A stretch of 33,666 nucleotides of DNA from Bdellovibrionales bacterium. Its GTDB lineage: Bacteria; Bdellovibrionota; UBA1018; JADZFF01. Position numbers and translations under genes: made by a program. The notes under the pieces are model-generated. The model searched no databases and had not been told where the DNA came from. It saw only the letters and a list, made by a program, of their open reading frames with translations. The stretch lies in NCBI GenBank assembly GCA_020850015.1, contig JADZFF010000100.1, positions 1 through 33,666 of the forward strand, written 5' to 3'. Of this stretch, positions 1 through 8,237 are shown in pieces (position 1 is the stretch's first letter; the number at the start of each line of letters is the position of its first letter).

Positions 1-7
1 CCTTCCC

Positions 8-1897
8 GTGCAGACCCGCCGCCGCCGAGGAGGCGCGCCCTGGAAGCTCGCGCTCGGCGCTCTCGGCGTCGTGTTCGGCGACATCGGGACCTCCCCCCTC
101 TACGCCCTGAGAGAGAGCTTCCACCCGGCCCACGGGCTGGCACTCTCCCAGGAAAACGTGCTCGGCATCCTATCGCTCGTGTTCTGGTCGCTCACCCTGG
201 TCGTGACCCTGAAGTACCTGGTGTTCATCCTCAGGGCCGATCACGACGGGGAAGGCGGGATCACGTCGCTCCTCGCGCTGCTCATGCCGCGCCTGAAGGA
301 TGCGGGGCGGACGCGCGAGAGGACTATCGTGATCTTCCTGGGACTCTTCGGCGCCGGACTCCTCTACGGCGACGGCGTGCTCACCCCGGCGATCTCAGTG
401 CTGAGCGCCGTGGAGGGCCTCGAGGTCGCCACCCCGGCCTTCAAGCCCTATGTCGTTCCGATCACGGTGGCGATCCTGGTGGCGTTGTTCGTGGCGCAGC
501 GTACGGGCACAGGCCCGATCGGGGCGGTGTTCGGACCCGTGACCGCGATCTGGTTCCTCACGCTCGCGGCGCTTGGGGTTTCCTGGATCGTGAAGCGGCC
601 CGACGTGCTTCAGGCTTTGAATCCCACCTACGCACTCACTTTCTTCCAACGAAACGGGCTGCATGGCTTCCTGTCCTTGGGGGCGGTGGTGTTGTGCATC
701 ACCGGAGCCGAGGCCCTTTACGCCGACATGGGACATTTCGGCCGAGGCCCGATCCGGGTGGCCTGGTTCTGGCTAGTCTTCCCCGCCCTGCTCCTCAACT
801 ACCTGGGCCAGGGAGCCCTGGTGCTGGAGCACGGCGAGGCGGTCGTCTCGAACGTGTTTTTCGCTATGGCGCCGGAGTGGGCGCTTTACCCGCTTGTGGC
901 GATCGCCACGGCAGCAACGGTGATCGCCTCGCAAGCCCTGATCTCGGGTGCGTTCTCGCTCACGCAGCAGTCCGTGCAGCTCGGTTTCCTGCCGCGGCTC
1001 ACGATCCTCCACACCTCCCGCGAGCGCGAGGGGCAGATCTACGTTCCCCGCGTGAACCTCTTTCTCATGATCGGCTGCATCGCCCTCGTGTTCGTGTTCA
1101 AGAGCTCGTCGGGCTTGGCGGGAGCCTACGGGATCGCCGTCACTGCCACGATGGCGGTGACCTCGGTGCTCTTCGGCTGGGTGGCAATACGGGTATGGGG
1201 CTGGAAGATCTGGACGGTGTTCCCGCTCGTCGCGCTCTTCCTCGCCGTGGACCTGGCCTACCTCGGCGCCAACTCGGTGAAGATCCTCGACGGCGGATGG
1301 ATTCCCGTCCTGATCGCGCTGGCCTTCCTCGCGGTGATGACGACCTGGAAGCGGGGGCGCGAGGTGCTGGCACGTCGGATGGCCGAGCTTTCGGGGCCGC
1401 TCGACGCCTTTTTCGCCCAGATCGAGAGGGATCGGCCGCCACGAGTGAAGGGCACTGCCGTGTTCATGACCCTCAGCCGCGACATCGCTCCCGCGTCGCT
1501 CCTGCACCATTACCGGCACAACAAGGCCCTGCATGAGCGCGTGATCCTGCTCTCGATCTCCACGGAGCATCGCCCGGAGGTTCAGAACTCGGATCGGATC
1601 AGGCTTACGGATCTTCCCCACGGATTCGTGAAGGCGGTGGCGAAATACGGCTACCTCGAGACTCCGGACGTCACGGAGCTCCTGCTCATCGCGGGCCGCG
1701 CGGGGCTCAAGGTCGAGCAGGGGCAGGTGAGCTTTTTCCTCGGCAGGGAGACCTTCGTGTCGGGTGGGAAGTCAGGCATGGCGGGCTGGCGGCGCGCGTT
1801 GTTCATGTATCTCTCGCGCAACGCGAGGCCGGCCACGGAATTCTTCGGCTTGCCGCCGGACCAGGTGGTGGAGCTTGGAGCGCAGATTCGCGTATGA
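8..1897 (+). CDS. kup: KUP-family potassium uptake transporter
   Basis: Inner-membrane K+ uptake permease of the KUP/HAK/KT family, probably a K+/H+ symporter (family knowledge). The protein has 629 residues, the usual length, with about 12 hydrophobic segments up to roughly residue 450 followed by a soluble C-terminal domain. The hallmark GDIGTSPLYALRE lies at residues 24-36, close to its usual distance from the N-terminus. That supports the GTG at position 8 as the start, although only seven bases precede it, so no ribosome binding site can be judged and a start left of the window is possible. The stop overlaps the next gene's start as ATGA (1894-1897), implying translational coupling to the NUDIX hydrolase. 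Identification is very secure; the exact start is not. Confidence 0.93.
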   Translation: MQTRRRRGGAPWKLALGALGVVFGDIGTSPLYALRESFHPAHGLALSQENVLGILSLVFWSLTLVVTLKYLVFILRADHDGEGGITSLLALLMPRLKDAGRTRERTIVIFLGLFGAGLLYGDGVLTPAISVLSAVEGLEVATPAFKPYVVPITVAILVALFVAQRTGTGPIGAVFGPVTAIWFLTLAALGVSWIVKRPDVLQALNPTYALTFFQRNGLHGFLSLGAVVLCITGAEALYADMGHFGRGPIRVAWFWLVFPALLLNYLGQGALVLEHGEAVVSNVFFAMAPEWALYPLVAIATAATVIASQALISGAFSLTQQSVQLGFLPRLTILHTSREREGQIYVPRVNLFLMIGCIALVFVFKSSSGLAGAYGIAVTATMAVTSVLFGWVAIRVWGWKIWTVFPLVALFLAVDLAYLGANSVKILDGGWIPVLIALAFLAVMTTWKRGREVLARRMAELSGPLDAFFAQIERDRPPRVKGTAVFMTLSRDIAPASLLHHYRHNKALHERVILLSISTEHRPEVQNSDRIRLTDLPHGFVKAVAKYGYLETPDVTELLLIAGRAGLKVEQGQVSFFLGRETFVSGGKSGMAGWRRALFMYLSRNARPATEFFGLPPDQVVELGAQIRV

Positions 1898-2340
1898 AAC
1901 GCGCGCTCAAGGCACAGGTGTGGATCCGCTGCGAGGCCACGCGCCGCGTGCTCCTGCTCCGGATGACGGAAGCGCGCGGCGCGCACTGGCAGCCGATCAC
2001 GGGCTCGGCCGAGAGAGGCGAGTCGGCTCGGGAGGCCGCGCTTCGGGAGGCGGAGGAGGAGACCGGCTGGCGGCCGGCTGAGGTGGTGCCGCTGGGGCAC
2101 GTGTTCGAGTTCGTGGACCGCTGGGAGAGACAGGTCACGGAGGAGTGTTTCCAGGCCCTGGCGCCAAGCGAGTTCCGGCCCCTGCTCGATCCGAAGGAGC
2201 ACGATTCCTTCGAGTGGCTGGCTCGGGCGGAGGCCCGCCTGCGCCTGAGCTTCGAATCCAACCGCGAGGCGCTCGACCTGCTGCCCGCGCGGCCGCCCGC
2301 GCCAGCCGCCGCGCCCGCGGCGAAACGGAGGGGGAAGTGA
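1894..2340 (+). CDS. NUDIX hydrolase, NudB-like
   Basis: Predicted cytoplasmic pyrophosphohydrolase of 148 residues. A complete Nudix box (G-x5-E-x7-REAEEETGW) spans residues 37-59, with the metal-binding glutamates present. The lead-in HWQPITGS and the C-terminal layout (EH...FEWL, then SNREAL) resemble dihydroneopterin-triphosphate pyrophosphatase NudB of folate synthesis. That assignment is an inference, because Nudix substrates cannot be read from the box alone. The C-terminus is an Ala/Pro-rich tail (about residues 131-148). The ATG overlaps the kup stop by 4 bp, and the stop overlaps the next GTG start as GTGA. It therefore sits in the middle of a three-gene overlapping unit. Confidence 0.88.
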   Translation: MKRALKAQVWIRCEATRRVLLLRMTEARGAHWQPITGSAERGESAREAALREAEEETGWRPAEVVPLGHVFEFVDRWERQVTEECFQALAPSEFRPLLDPKEHDSFEWLARAEARLRLSFESNREALDLLPARPPAPAAAPAAKRRGK

Positions 2341-3125
2341 GGGGATGGGCTCGGAGGGCGGCGCTCGCGGGGGCGGCGCTCGCGCTCGCCTTGCCGGGGC
2401 AGGCCTGGGCCTCTCAGTGGGCCACGATCTCGGCGGAAGAGGCGCCCGTGCACCAGTTCGCCAACGGCACCTCGCCGGTCCTGGGTCGATTCGTTAGGGG
2501 CGAGCGCATCCCGGTGAGCAGCGACTTGATCCGCGACGTGTTCGGCGACTACTGGTACCAGACGCTGACGCAGACGGGCGGCAAGGGATTCGTCTCCGCC
2601 CGCCACCTGCTCGCCGACAAGGATCGGGACGCGCAGGACGGGATGGGCCTTCAGATCGGCACGCGGCCGCGCGTTGAGGAGCAGGGGAGCAAGGGCTGGA
2701 CGATCGCGCTCAGGGCGCTCGGCGCAGGCGCCTTCGTGAGCGGGGGGGCGGGCCTCGGCGCGGGCGGGGAGTTCGAGGCCGCCATGAACCTGCTGCTCGG
2801 GGAGCGCCACCATCTCCGCAGGATGTTCGCCCTGGCGCCGTTCGCGGCCTTCGCGTCGGGCGGGGCCGTGTTCGGGGGAGGCCTGGTATTCCGCCCCTAT
2901 GTCGCCTCCCGGCTCGAGCCCGAGGCTCGGATCCGCAGCGGGGTTTTCTCGGGCGACGACGAGTCGGCCTTCGGCGCGGGCCTGGCGCTCGGTTCGCGGT
3001 ACCCGCTCTCGCTCGTGCCCGGGCCGCATTTCGCGCTGTCCCTTGAGGCTTCGGGTTTCGCGGGACTGGAGGCGCCGAACCCGATATTCGCCTCCGTCGG
3101 GTTCGGGGTCGGCTACCACTTCTGA
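2337..3125 (+). CDS. exported SH3-like / beta-barrel protein, unknown function
   Basis: A 262-residue exported protein. GTG at 2337 is chosen because it overlaps the NUDIX stop (GTGA) and places a basic N-terminus and hydrophobic stretch (residues 1-25, ending QAWA) as a signal peptide. The ATG at 2345 is in another frame. Residues about 30-95 look like a bacterial SH3-type module (APVHQFANGTSPVLGRF, then a WYQ...GKGFVSARHLL end). Residues about 120-262 alternate Gly/hydrophobic patches and end in GVGYHF, an aromatic terminus typical of outer-membrane beta-barrels. Function is unknown. Location in the outer membrane with a periplasmic SH3 module is inferred from these features. Coupling to kup and a NUDIX hydrolase gives no obvious role. 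Confidence 0.72.
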   Translation: MRGWARRAALAGAALALALPGQAWASQWATISAEEAPVHQFANGTSPVLGRFVRGERIPVSSDLIRDVFGDYWYQTLTQTGGKGFVSARHLLADKDRDAQDGMGLQIGTRPRVEEQGSKGWTIALRALGAGAFVSGGAGLGAGGEFEAAMNLLLGERHHLRRMFALAPFAAFASGGAVFGGGLVFRPYVASRLEPEARIRSGVFSGDDESAFGAGLALGSRYPLSLVPGPHFALSLEASGFAGLEAPNPIFASVGFGVGYHF

Positions 3126-3137
3126 GTCAGGCCTGAC
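3126..3137. other. 12-bp perfect palindrome after the barrel gene stop
   Basis: GTCAGG followed directly by its reverse complement CCTGAC begins one base after the preceding stop codon. Its right half contributes to CTGACA (3133-3138), which with TAGCGT (3156-3161) at 17-bp spacing would make a weak sigma-70-like promoter for the YihY gene. It could be an operator or chance. Confidence 0.25.
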
Positions 3138-3195
3138 ACGCCCGGGGAGTCGTCCTAGCGTCAAGTTTCCCTCAAGGCGGGGGCCCGGCGCGCCG

Positions 3196-4254
3196 ATGCG
3201 CCAATCGATGAGCAAGGTGCACGAGGTGGAGAAGAAGATGATCGGCGGCCTCAAGATGATGGTCGCGCATTGGGTGCGAACCCTGGTGCTCGCGCTGGGC
3301 GACTACAAGGAGCGGCACCTGAACGTTTCGGCCGCTTCCATCTCCTTTTACGCCATACTTTCGGTTTTCCCGCTCCTGGCCTTTCTCGTCTACCTGGCGA
3401 GCCAGGTGCAAGGGGGCGGGGGCAGCACTGCGAGCGCTGAGGTCGTGCTTCGGATTCTGCGCGACTGGGTACCTGGCATGGCCGGTTGGATCGAGAAGGG
3501 GCTTTTCAGCCTGATGCGCGGCACGGCCGTGGCCAACGCCATCAACGGGCTGGTGCTGGCCTGGGCGGGCTGGGGGCTTTTCACCGCGCTACAAGCCGTG
3601 ATGGAGCACCTGCCCCGGCACGAGCATGTGCACGGAGAGGGGCTCTCGCACACGGGGCGATTCGCGCTCGCGGGCGCGACGTTCACGCTATTCGTGGTGC
3701 TCGCGGCGACCGTGATCGTCTGTGAGCTGATGGGCCACGGCCACGGCGCCTCGAGCCTGCCTTGGTTGAAGCAGCTGCCCGGATTCGTGCGCACGGCGCT
3801 GACGGCGGGCGCGAAGAGCGGGGTGATCCTGGCCGTGGTGGGCGTGGCCGTTTGCACGGCGTTGTACCGCTTGCTTCTGCCCTTCCGCCTGAGCCTGCGA
3901 AATGCCGCGCTCGGCGGGGCGTTCTTCGCGATCTCACTCGCGCTCAGCAAGAAAGTCTACTGGGTCTACATGCACAAGAGCGGCGGCGAGCTCGCCGCGA
4001 CCTACGGCGTGTTCAGCACGCTCGTGGCGATCATCCTCTGGGTGCATTTCATCGTGAACTGCGGCGTGATCGGCGGACTGTTCGCCTACCATCTGCAGCT
4101 CGGAGATGGCGGCGCGGCCAAGGGCGGCGGGCACTCGGGCGGGCACAGCGGCCATGGCGGCGGCCACAGCGTGCGCGTGATCGTCGGCGGGCACGGCTCA
4201 GGATCCCACGGGGGAACGCCAGGCTCTGGCCACGGTGGATCGCACGCGGCCTAA
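3196..4254 (+). CDS. YihY/UPF0761-type inner-membrane protein with Gly/His-rich tail
   Basis: A 352-residue integral membrane protein of the YihY/virulence-factor BrkB family, whose molecular function is unsettled. ATG 3196 is favoured; ATG 3208 and 3238 are alternatives in the same frame. After a short amphipathic N-terminus, the conserved SAASISFYAILSVFPL segment (45-60) opens the first membrane helix. Further helices follow near 115-135, 157-180, 205-230, 238-255 and 270-300. Residues 309-352 form an unusual Gly/Ser/His tail with eight histidines (313, 317, 320, 324, 333, 338, 346, 350), not typical of the family and possibly metal-binding (inference). The gene starts 70 bp after the previous one and converges on the next with 25 bp between stops. 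Confidence 0.85.
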   Translation: MRQSMSKVHEVEKKMIGGLKMMVAHWVRTLVLALGDYKERHLNVSAASISFYAILSVFPLLAFLVYLASQVQGGGGSTASAEVVLRILRDWVPGMAGWIEKGLFSLMRGTAVANAINGLVLAWAGWGLFTALQAVMEHLPRHEHVHGEGLSHTGRFALAGATFTLFVVLAATVIVCELMGHGHGASSLPWLKQLPGFVRTALTAGAKSGVILAVVGVAVCTALYRLLLPFRLSLRNAALGGAFFAISLALSKKVYWVYMHKSGGELAATYGVFSTLVAIILWVHFIVNCGVIGGLFAYHLQLGDGGAAKGGGHSGGHSGHGGGHSVRVIVGGHGSGSHGGTPGSGHGGSHAA

Positions 4255-4257
4255 GCG

Positions 4258-4273
4258 GCCCGATTCGTCGGGC
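4258..4273. terminator. short hairpin between convergent genes
   Basis: GCCCGA-TTCG-TCGGGC: a 6-bp perfect stem closed by a TTCG tetraloop, located between two convergent stop codons. There is no T-run, so it is only a possible bidirectional terminator. Confidence 0.4.
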
Positions 4274-4279
4274 GCAGGC

Positions 4280-4804
4280 TCAGCGAGCGGCCCACTCCTG
4301 TTCTTCGATCACGACCCCGCCGTTCACCTCGAGCGTCGAGTAGACGTTCAGCGTGCCGTCCTCCGCGAGCGTCAGGCGGTGCGTGTAGGTGTAAAGGTAA
4401 CCCTGGTAGGAGCGGGTGAAGCGGTACTCGAGGCGCGTGGGCTCGGCAGCGAGGATCGTGACGGGCTCCAATCCCGAGGCATTCCCCATGAACAGCCGGT
4501 CGCCGCGCACGGCGAAGCGCGTGAGCTCGTTGAGCGAGGCGCCTGTGGAGTAAGAGAAGCGCGTATTCAGATCCCATTGCGGTTTGAAGGTGTCGCCGCT
4601 GACGTTGAGCTCGACGTCGAACGCGGTTTCGACCATCAGGCCGTCGTTCGTGAGCCTGCGGTGCGTGCCTTCGCCCGTGTAGCGCCACTCGTCTTCGAGA
4701 GTCTCGAAGAACGCGGTCATAAAGGTGCCTTCGTCGGCGGCGAGCGCCGGAAGGGATGAGGCGAGGGAGAGGCTGGCCACGAGCAACGCGAAAAGGGATT
4801 TCAT
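4280..4804 (-). CDS. exported protein of unknown function
   Basis: A 174-residue secreted protein. The start at 4804 is set by a clear signal peptide (MKSLFALLVASLSLASS... ending ALA at about residue 22). An upstream reading-frame extension would run through the palindromic repeat and is rejected. The mature part is rich in alternating beta-type segments (WDLNTRFSY, YRFTRSYQGYLYTYTHRL) and could be a small beta-sandwich or lipocalin-like fold; I do not recognise the family. No good Shine-Dalgarno is visible before the ATG. The gene lies downstream of the carboxylase beta gene on the same strand, but the large palindrome at 4839-4915 separates them and probably isolates its transcription. Confidence 0.7.
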   Translation of the reverse strand: MKSLFALLVASLSLASSLPALAADEGTFMTAFFETLEDEWRYTGEGTHRRLTNDGLMVETAFDVELNVSGDTFKPQWDLNTRFSYSTGASLNELTRFAVRGDRLFMGNASGLEPVTILAAEPTRLEYRFTRSYQGYLYTYTHRLTLAEDGTLNVYSTLEVNGGVVIEEQEWAAR

Positions 4805-4838
4805 AAAACCGAGACTAGGGTGGAAGGCGCGCAATAGG

Positions 4839-4915
4839 AAGGGGTCGGAGCCTTTTCTGCGTAACGGCGCATCAAAGCCTAATGCGGCGTTACGCAGAAA
4901 AGGCTCCGACCCCTT
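4839..4915. repeat. large palindromic repeat, copy A
   Basis: Arms 4839-4872 and 4882-4915 are 34 bp each and pair with one mismatch around a 9-nt loop. The outer core is AAGGGGTCGGAGCCTTTT followed by CTGCGTAAC. Nearly the same arms recur at 31537-31660. It begins one base past the stop codon of the carboxylase beta gene on the minus strand and could act as a strong transcription terminator there. Size and intergenic placement resemble REP-like or MITE elements moved in trans by Y1 (RAYT) transposases; that link is an inference, as no transposase is present. Confidence 0.85.
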
Positions 4916-4916
4916 T

Positions 4917-6539
4917 TTACATCCTAAACACGCCGAAGGGGGTCTCGGGGATCGGAGCGTTAAACGCCGCGGCAAGTGCTAAGCCCAGGGCGTCGCGGGT
5001 GCGCGGGGGGGCGAGCACGCCGTCGTCCCAAAGGCGCGCCGTGGAGAAGTAGGGGCTGCCCTCTGCCTCGTACTGGGCACGGATGGGGTCCTGGATCTTC
5101 GCCACGTCGGCGTCCGTGAGCTTCTGACCCTTGGCCTTGAGCTGCTCCACCTTCACCTGCGAGAGCACGTGCGCGGCCTGCTCGCCGCCCATGACGGAGA
5201 TGCGGGCGTTCGGCCACATCCAGAGCATGCGGGGCTGGTAGGCGCGCCCACACATGCCGTAGTTCCCGGCGCCGTAGCTGCCGCCCACGATCACGGTGAA
5301 TTTCGGCACGCGCGCGCAGCTCACGGCCGTGACGAGTTTGGCCCCGTCCTTGGCGATGCCGCCGTGCTCGTACTTCTTGCCCACCATGAAGCCCGTGATG
5401 TTCTGAAGGAACAGGAGCGGGATCTTGCGCTGGCAGCAGAGCTCCACGAAGTGTGCCCCCTTCTGGGCGCTCTCGGAGAAGAGGATGCCGTTGTTGGCGA
5501 GAATTCCCACGGGGTAGCCGTGGATGTGCGCGAAGCCGCAGACGAGAGTGGAGCCGTAGAGGGCCTTGAACTCGTGGAAGCGGGATCCGTCCACGAGCCG
5601 CGCGATGATCTCGCGGATGTCGAAGGGCTTGCGCAGGTCAGTGGGGAGCACGCCCAGAAGTTCTTCGGGGTCGTAGAGCGGGGCCTCCGGGGCCTGCCTC
5701 TCCGTGCGCGTGGGCTCGGGGCGGTTGAGATGCTTCACGATGTCGCGCGCGAGCTCGAGCGCGTGCTCGTCGTCGTCGGCCAGGTGATCGGCCACTCCGC
5801 TCGTGCGCGTGTGCACGTCGCCGCCGCCGAGCTCCTCGGCCGTGACTTCCTCGCCGGTCGCGGCCTTCACGAGCGGAGGGCCGCCCAGGAAGATCGTGCC
5901 CTGGTTCTTCACGATCACGGTCTCGTCACTCATCGCGGGCACGTAGGCGCCGCCCGCCGTGCAGGAGCCCATCACCACGGCCACCTGCGGGATGCCGGCG
6001 CCGCTGAGGTTCGCCTGGTTGTAGAAGATGCGCCCGAAGTGGTCGCGGTCGGGGAAGACCTCGGCCTGCTTCGGCAGGAAGGCGCCGCCTGAGTCCACGA
6101 GGTACACGCAGGGCAGATGGTTCTCGGCCGCGATCTCCTGCGCGCGCAGGTGCTTCTTCACGGTCATCGGGAAGTAGGTGCCGCCCTTCACGGTGGCGTC
6201 GTTCGCCACGACCATCACCTCACGCCCGTGCACCACACCGATGCCGGTCACCACACCCGCGCCCGGCGCTTGGTCTTCGTAGAGGCCGTGGGCCGCGAGG
6301 GGGCTCAGTTCCAGAAACGGCGTGCCCGGGTCGAGCAGCTTCTTCACGCGGTCGCGCACGAAGAGCTTGCCGCGCGACTCGTGCCGCGTCTTCGCCTCCG
6401 CGCGCCAGTCGGGGGCGCCCGCTTCGGCCGCTGCGCGCGCCAGATGAGATTTGAGTTCCGCGGCCAGTGTGGCGTGATGGCGGGCGTTTTCCTTGAACTC
6501 GGGCGAGGTGGGCGAAAGGTGGGAGCGCAGGATGGTCAT
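4917..6539 (-). CDS. liuB: methylcrotonyl-CoA carboxylase beta (carboxyltransferase) subunit
   Basis: Carboxyltransferase subunit that transfers CO2 from biotin to 3-methylcrotonyl-CoA, giving 3-methylglutaconyl-CoA in leucine degradation. It has 540 residues, standard length. Family features include [15 protein letters not shown] (142-156), [17 protein letters not shown] (190-206), [15 protein letters not shown] (420-434) and the MCC-type ending TPFGVFRM. Start M at 6539 is preferred, with an alternative two codons upstream at 6545; neither has a strong ribosome binding site. The other pathway genes lie on the opposite strand from 7431, so this subunit is transcribed separately from its partners, with a shared candidate operator motif in both leaders. 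The stop is followed one base later by palindrome A. Confidence 0.93.
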   Translation of the reverse strand: MTILRSHLSPTSPEFKENARHHATLAAELKSHLARAAAEAGAPDWRAEAKTRHESRGKLFVRDRVKKLLDPGTPFLELSPLAAHGLYEDQAPGAGVVTGIGVVHGREVMVVANDATVKGGTYFPMTVKKHLRAQEIAAENHLPCVYLVDSGGAFLPKQAEVFPDRDHFGRIFYNQANLSGAGIPQVAVVMGSCTAGGAYVPAMSDETVIVKNQGTIFLGGPPLVKAATGEEVTAEELGGGDVHTRTSGVADHLADDDEHALELARDIVKHLNRPEPTRTERQAPEAPLYDPEELLGVLPTDLRKPFDIREIIARLVDGSRFHEFKALYGSTLVCGFAHIHGYPVGILANNGILFSESAQKGAHFVELCCQRKIPLLFLQNITGFMVGKKYEHGGIAKDGAKLVTAVSCARVPKFTVIVGGSYGAGNYGMCGRAYQPRMLWMWPNARISVMGGEQAAHVLSQVKVEQLKAKGQKLTDADVAKIQDPIRAQYEAEGSPYFSTARLWDDGVLAPPRTRDALGLALAAAFNAPIPETPFGVFRM

Positions 6540-6551
6540 GATCATACACGC

Positions 6552-6590
6552 ATACCGCAATAGACCAGCGCGGGGAAAGCGGTGTGCGGT
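6552..6590. promoter_or_regulatory. candidate operator half-sites upstream of liuB
   Basis: ATACCGCAA (6552-6560) is identical to 7381-7389 in front of liuC, and TGCGGT (6585-6590) is the opposite half-site. They lie in the divergent region between the liuB start (6539) and the barrel gene start (6630). A shared regulator binding here is inferred. Confidence 0.4.
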
Positions 6591-6629
6591 GGCCTTGCCG
6601 GCGCCGGAGGAAGGTGGAACAATCGCGCC

Positions 6630-7321
6630 ATGCGCAAAATTCTTGGTCGTGAGCGGGATATGCGTGGTTTTTGCTCTAGGTGGCGAAGCCAGGGCCTGGG
6701 AGCTCGGGGTACAGCTTGGATTCACGGATTCGGAGCCGATCACCAACTTCACGAAGAGCAGCACGGACACGCACACCGACACGCATTGGCGTTCCACCCT
6801 TCTTGGGGATCACCGCGCTCCTTCCTCTGGGAGGAGCGGTGAGTCTGGAAACCGGAGCCTGGTTTCTACCGCGGGCCTTTCGCAGATCCATCTACTCGTC
6901 CTCCAACAACACGGGCCCGGCGGAAGGCCTCGAGATGGAGAACTACACCTACGGGCTGCAGTATTTGCTGTTTCCGGCGCTGGCCACGGTCGAGACCGGC
7001 CCGGTCCGGCTAGGTTTCGGGCCCTACGTCGGTCTGCTTCTTGCCCAGTCCGCCTCCGATCAGCAACATGACGAGGTCTCCCTGTTTGGAGCGGCGGAGG
7101 ACGAGCGCGACGACGACTACAGTTCGCTCGACTACGGATTGATGGCGCGGGTGGGTGCCGCCTACGAAGTCAGTTCCAATACGAAGATCGTGGCATCTGC
7201 ACTATGGAAGATGGGGCTGGCGAACATGATTAAGAGCGGGAGTCTCGAAAAGTACTTCGGGGTGACTCAGGCCAAGGCCCGCGATTTCCTGATCACTGCG
7301 GGTCTCAGCTTCGGGATTTAG
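6630..7321 (+). pseudogene. frameshifted outer-membrane beta-barrel protein gene
   Basis: The coding signal moves through three frames. ATG 6630 (preceded by a purine-rich GGAGGAAGGTGG at 6606-6617) gives MRKIL. From about 6643 a second frame supplies a good signal peptide ([17 protein letters not shown]) and WELGVQLGF...THTDT. From about 6790 a third frame continues [25 protein letters not shown] to the end in GLSFGI. Joined, this is an ordinary exported beta-barrel of about 230 residues, resembling small porin-like outer-membrane proteins. Two +1 shifts are needed, so the gene is either decaying, subject to sequencing errors, or starts at a later GTG/TTG. The longest single frame alone (from GTG 6680) lacks a signal peptide. 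It is divergent from liuB and lies upstream of liuC in the same direction. Confidence 0.6.
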
Positions 7322-7326
7322 CTAGC

Positions 7327-7360
7327 GGCGCGTCATCTTTCGTTTGCGGTCTGACGCGCC
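7327..7360. terminator. inverted repeat after the barrel gene
   Basis: GGCGCGTCA (7327-7335) and TGACGCGCC (7352-7360) form a perfect 9-bp stem with a 16-nt loop, six bases after the barrel gene stop. There is no T-run. The loop contains TTGCGGT (7344-7350), a half-site of the motif found just downstream, so the element could be terminator, operator or both. Confidence 0.4.
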
Positions 7361-7380
7361 GGGCATCAAAAAGGAATCGG

Positions 7381-7401
7381 ATACCGCAAACGGCTGCGGT
7401 A
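7381..7401. promoter_or_regulatory. candidate operator upstream of liuC operon
   Basis: TACCGCA (7382-7388) and TGCGGTA (7395-7401) make a perfect 7-bp inverted repeat with a 6-bp centre, 29 bases before the liuC start. The 9-mer ATACCGCAA is repeated upstream of liuB. A helix-turn-helix dimer site controlling both liu transcripts is inferred; no regulator gene is in the window. Confidence 0.45.
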
Positions 7402-7430
7402 AAGGTGGGGGAACGCAGGAGAATCCACCG

Positions 7431-8237
7431 ATGGCCGCCTATCAGACTCTCGAAGTGCGCCGGGACGGCGCCGTACTCACGGTCGCGATCAACCGCCCCG
7501 ACGTCAGGAACGCCTTCAACGACGTGGTGATCGAGGAGCTCGCCAGCGTGTTCGCGAAGGACGCGATGGACTCGGCCGTTCGCGCCGTGGTGCTCAAGGG
7601 CAACGGCCCGGTGTTCTGCGCGGGCGGCGACCTGAACTGGATGAAGAAGGCCATCCACTTCACCTACGAAGAGAACCTGCGCGACACGCGCGTGCTCGCG
7701 AAGATGTTCCATCAGCTCAACACCTTCCCCAAGCCCATCATTGGGGTCGTGCACGGTGCCGCGATCGGCGGGGGCGTGGGGCTCGTGAGCGTGTGTGACA
7801 TCGTCGTGGCCTCAGCCGAAACCGTGTTCAGCTTGTCGGAGGTGCGCCTGGGCATCGTGCCCGCCTGCATCGGCCCCTTCGTGATCGCGAAGATCGGCGC
7901 CTCACACGCGCGCGCGCTGTTCCTGAGCGCCGACCGCGCCACCGCGGCCCGCGCGAAAGAGATCGGCCTCGTGCACGAGGTGGTGGCCACGCCTGCGGAG
8001 CTCGAGCCCGCCGTGCGGAAGATCCTCGAGAACATCGTTCAGTGCGGGCCGAACGCGCTCGCCACGGCGAAACGCCTGGTGCTCGACCTGTCCTGGCCCG
8101 AGAAACGCGCCGCCCAACCGGATTGCCTGGAGTACGTGGCGAAGATGCTCGCGGACCTGCGCGTGTCTGACGAAGGCCAGGAGGGCGTGAAGGCCTTCCT
8201 GGAGAAGCGAAAGCCTTCCTGGCTGGAGGGCAAGTGA
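7431..8237 (+). CDS. liuC: methylglutaconyl-CoA hydratase (crotonase family)
   Basis: Hydrates 3-methylglutaconyl-CoA to HMG-CoA in leucine degradation. It has 268 residues, crotonase-family size. Recognisable segments are NRPDVRNAFN (21-30), FCAGGDLNWMK (62-72, CoA-binding and oxyanion region), HGAAIGGGVGLVSVCD (108-123) and FSLSEVRLGIVPACIGPFV (133-151), the last being the LiuC-type version with the catalytic-position Glu137. The glycine where crotonase has its other glutamate is consistent with LiuC. ATG 7431 has an AGGAGA ribosome binding site at 7417-7422, which decides the start over upstream in-frame codons. It is the first gene of the plus-strand liu operon; its TGA overlaps the next GTG by 4 bp. 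Confidence 0.92.
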   Translation: MAAYQTLEVRRDGAVLTVAINRPDVRNAFNDVVIEELASVFAKDAMDSAVRAVVLKGNGPVFCAGGDLNWMKKAIHFTYEENLRDTRVLAKMFHQLNTFPKPIIGVVHGAAIGGGVGLVSVCDIVVASAETVFSLSEVRLGIVPACIGPFVIAKIGASHARALFLSADRATAARAKEIGLVHEVVATPAELEPAVRKILENIVQCGPNALATAKRLVLDLSWPEKRAAQPDCLEYVAKMLADLRVSDEGQEGVKAFLEKRKPSWLEGK

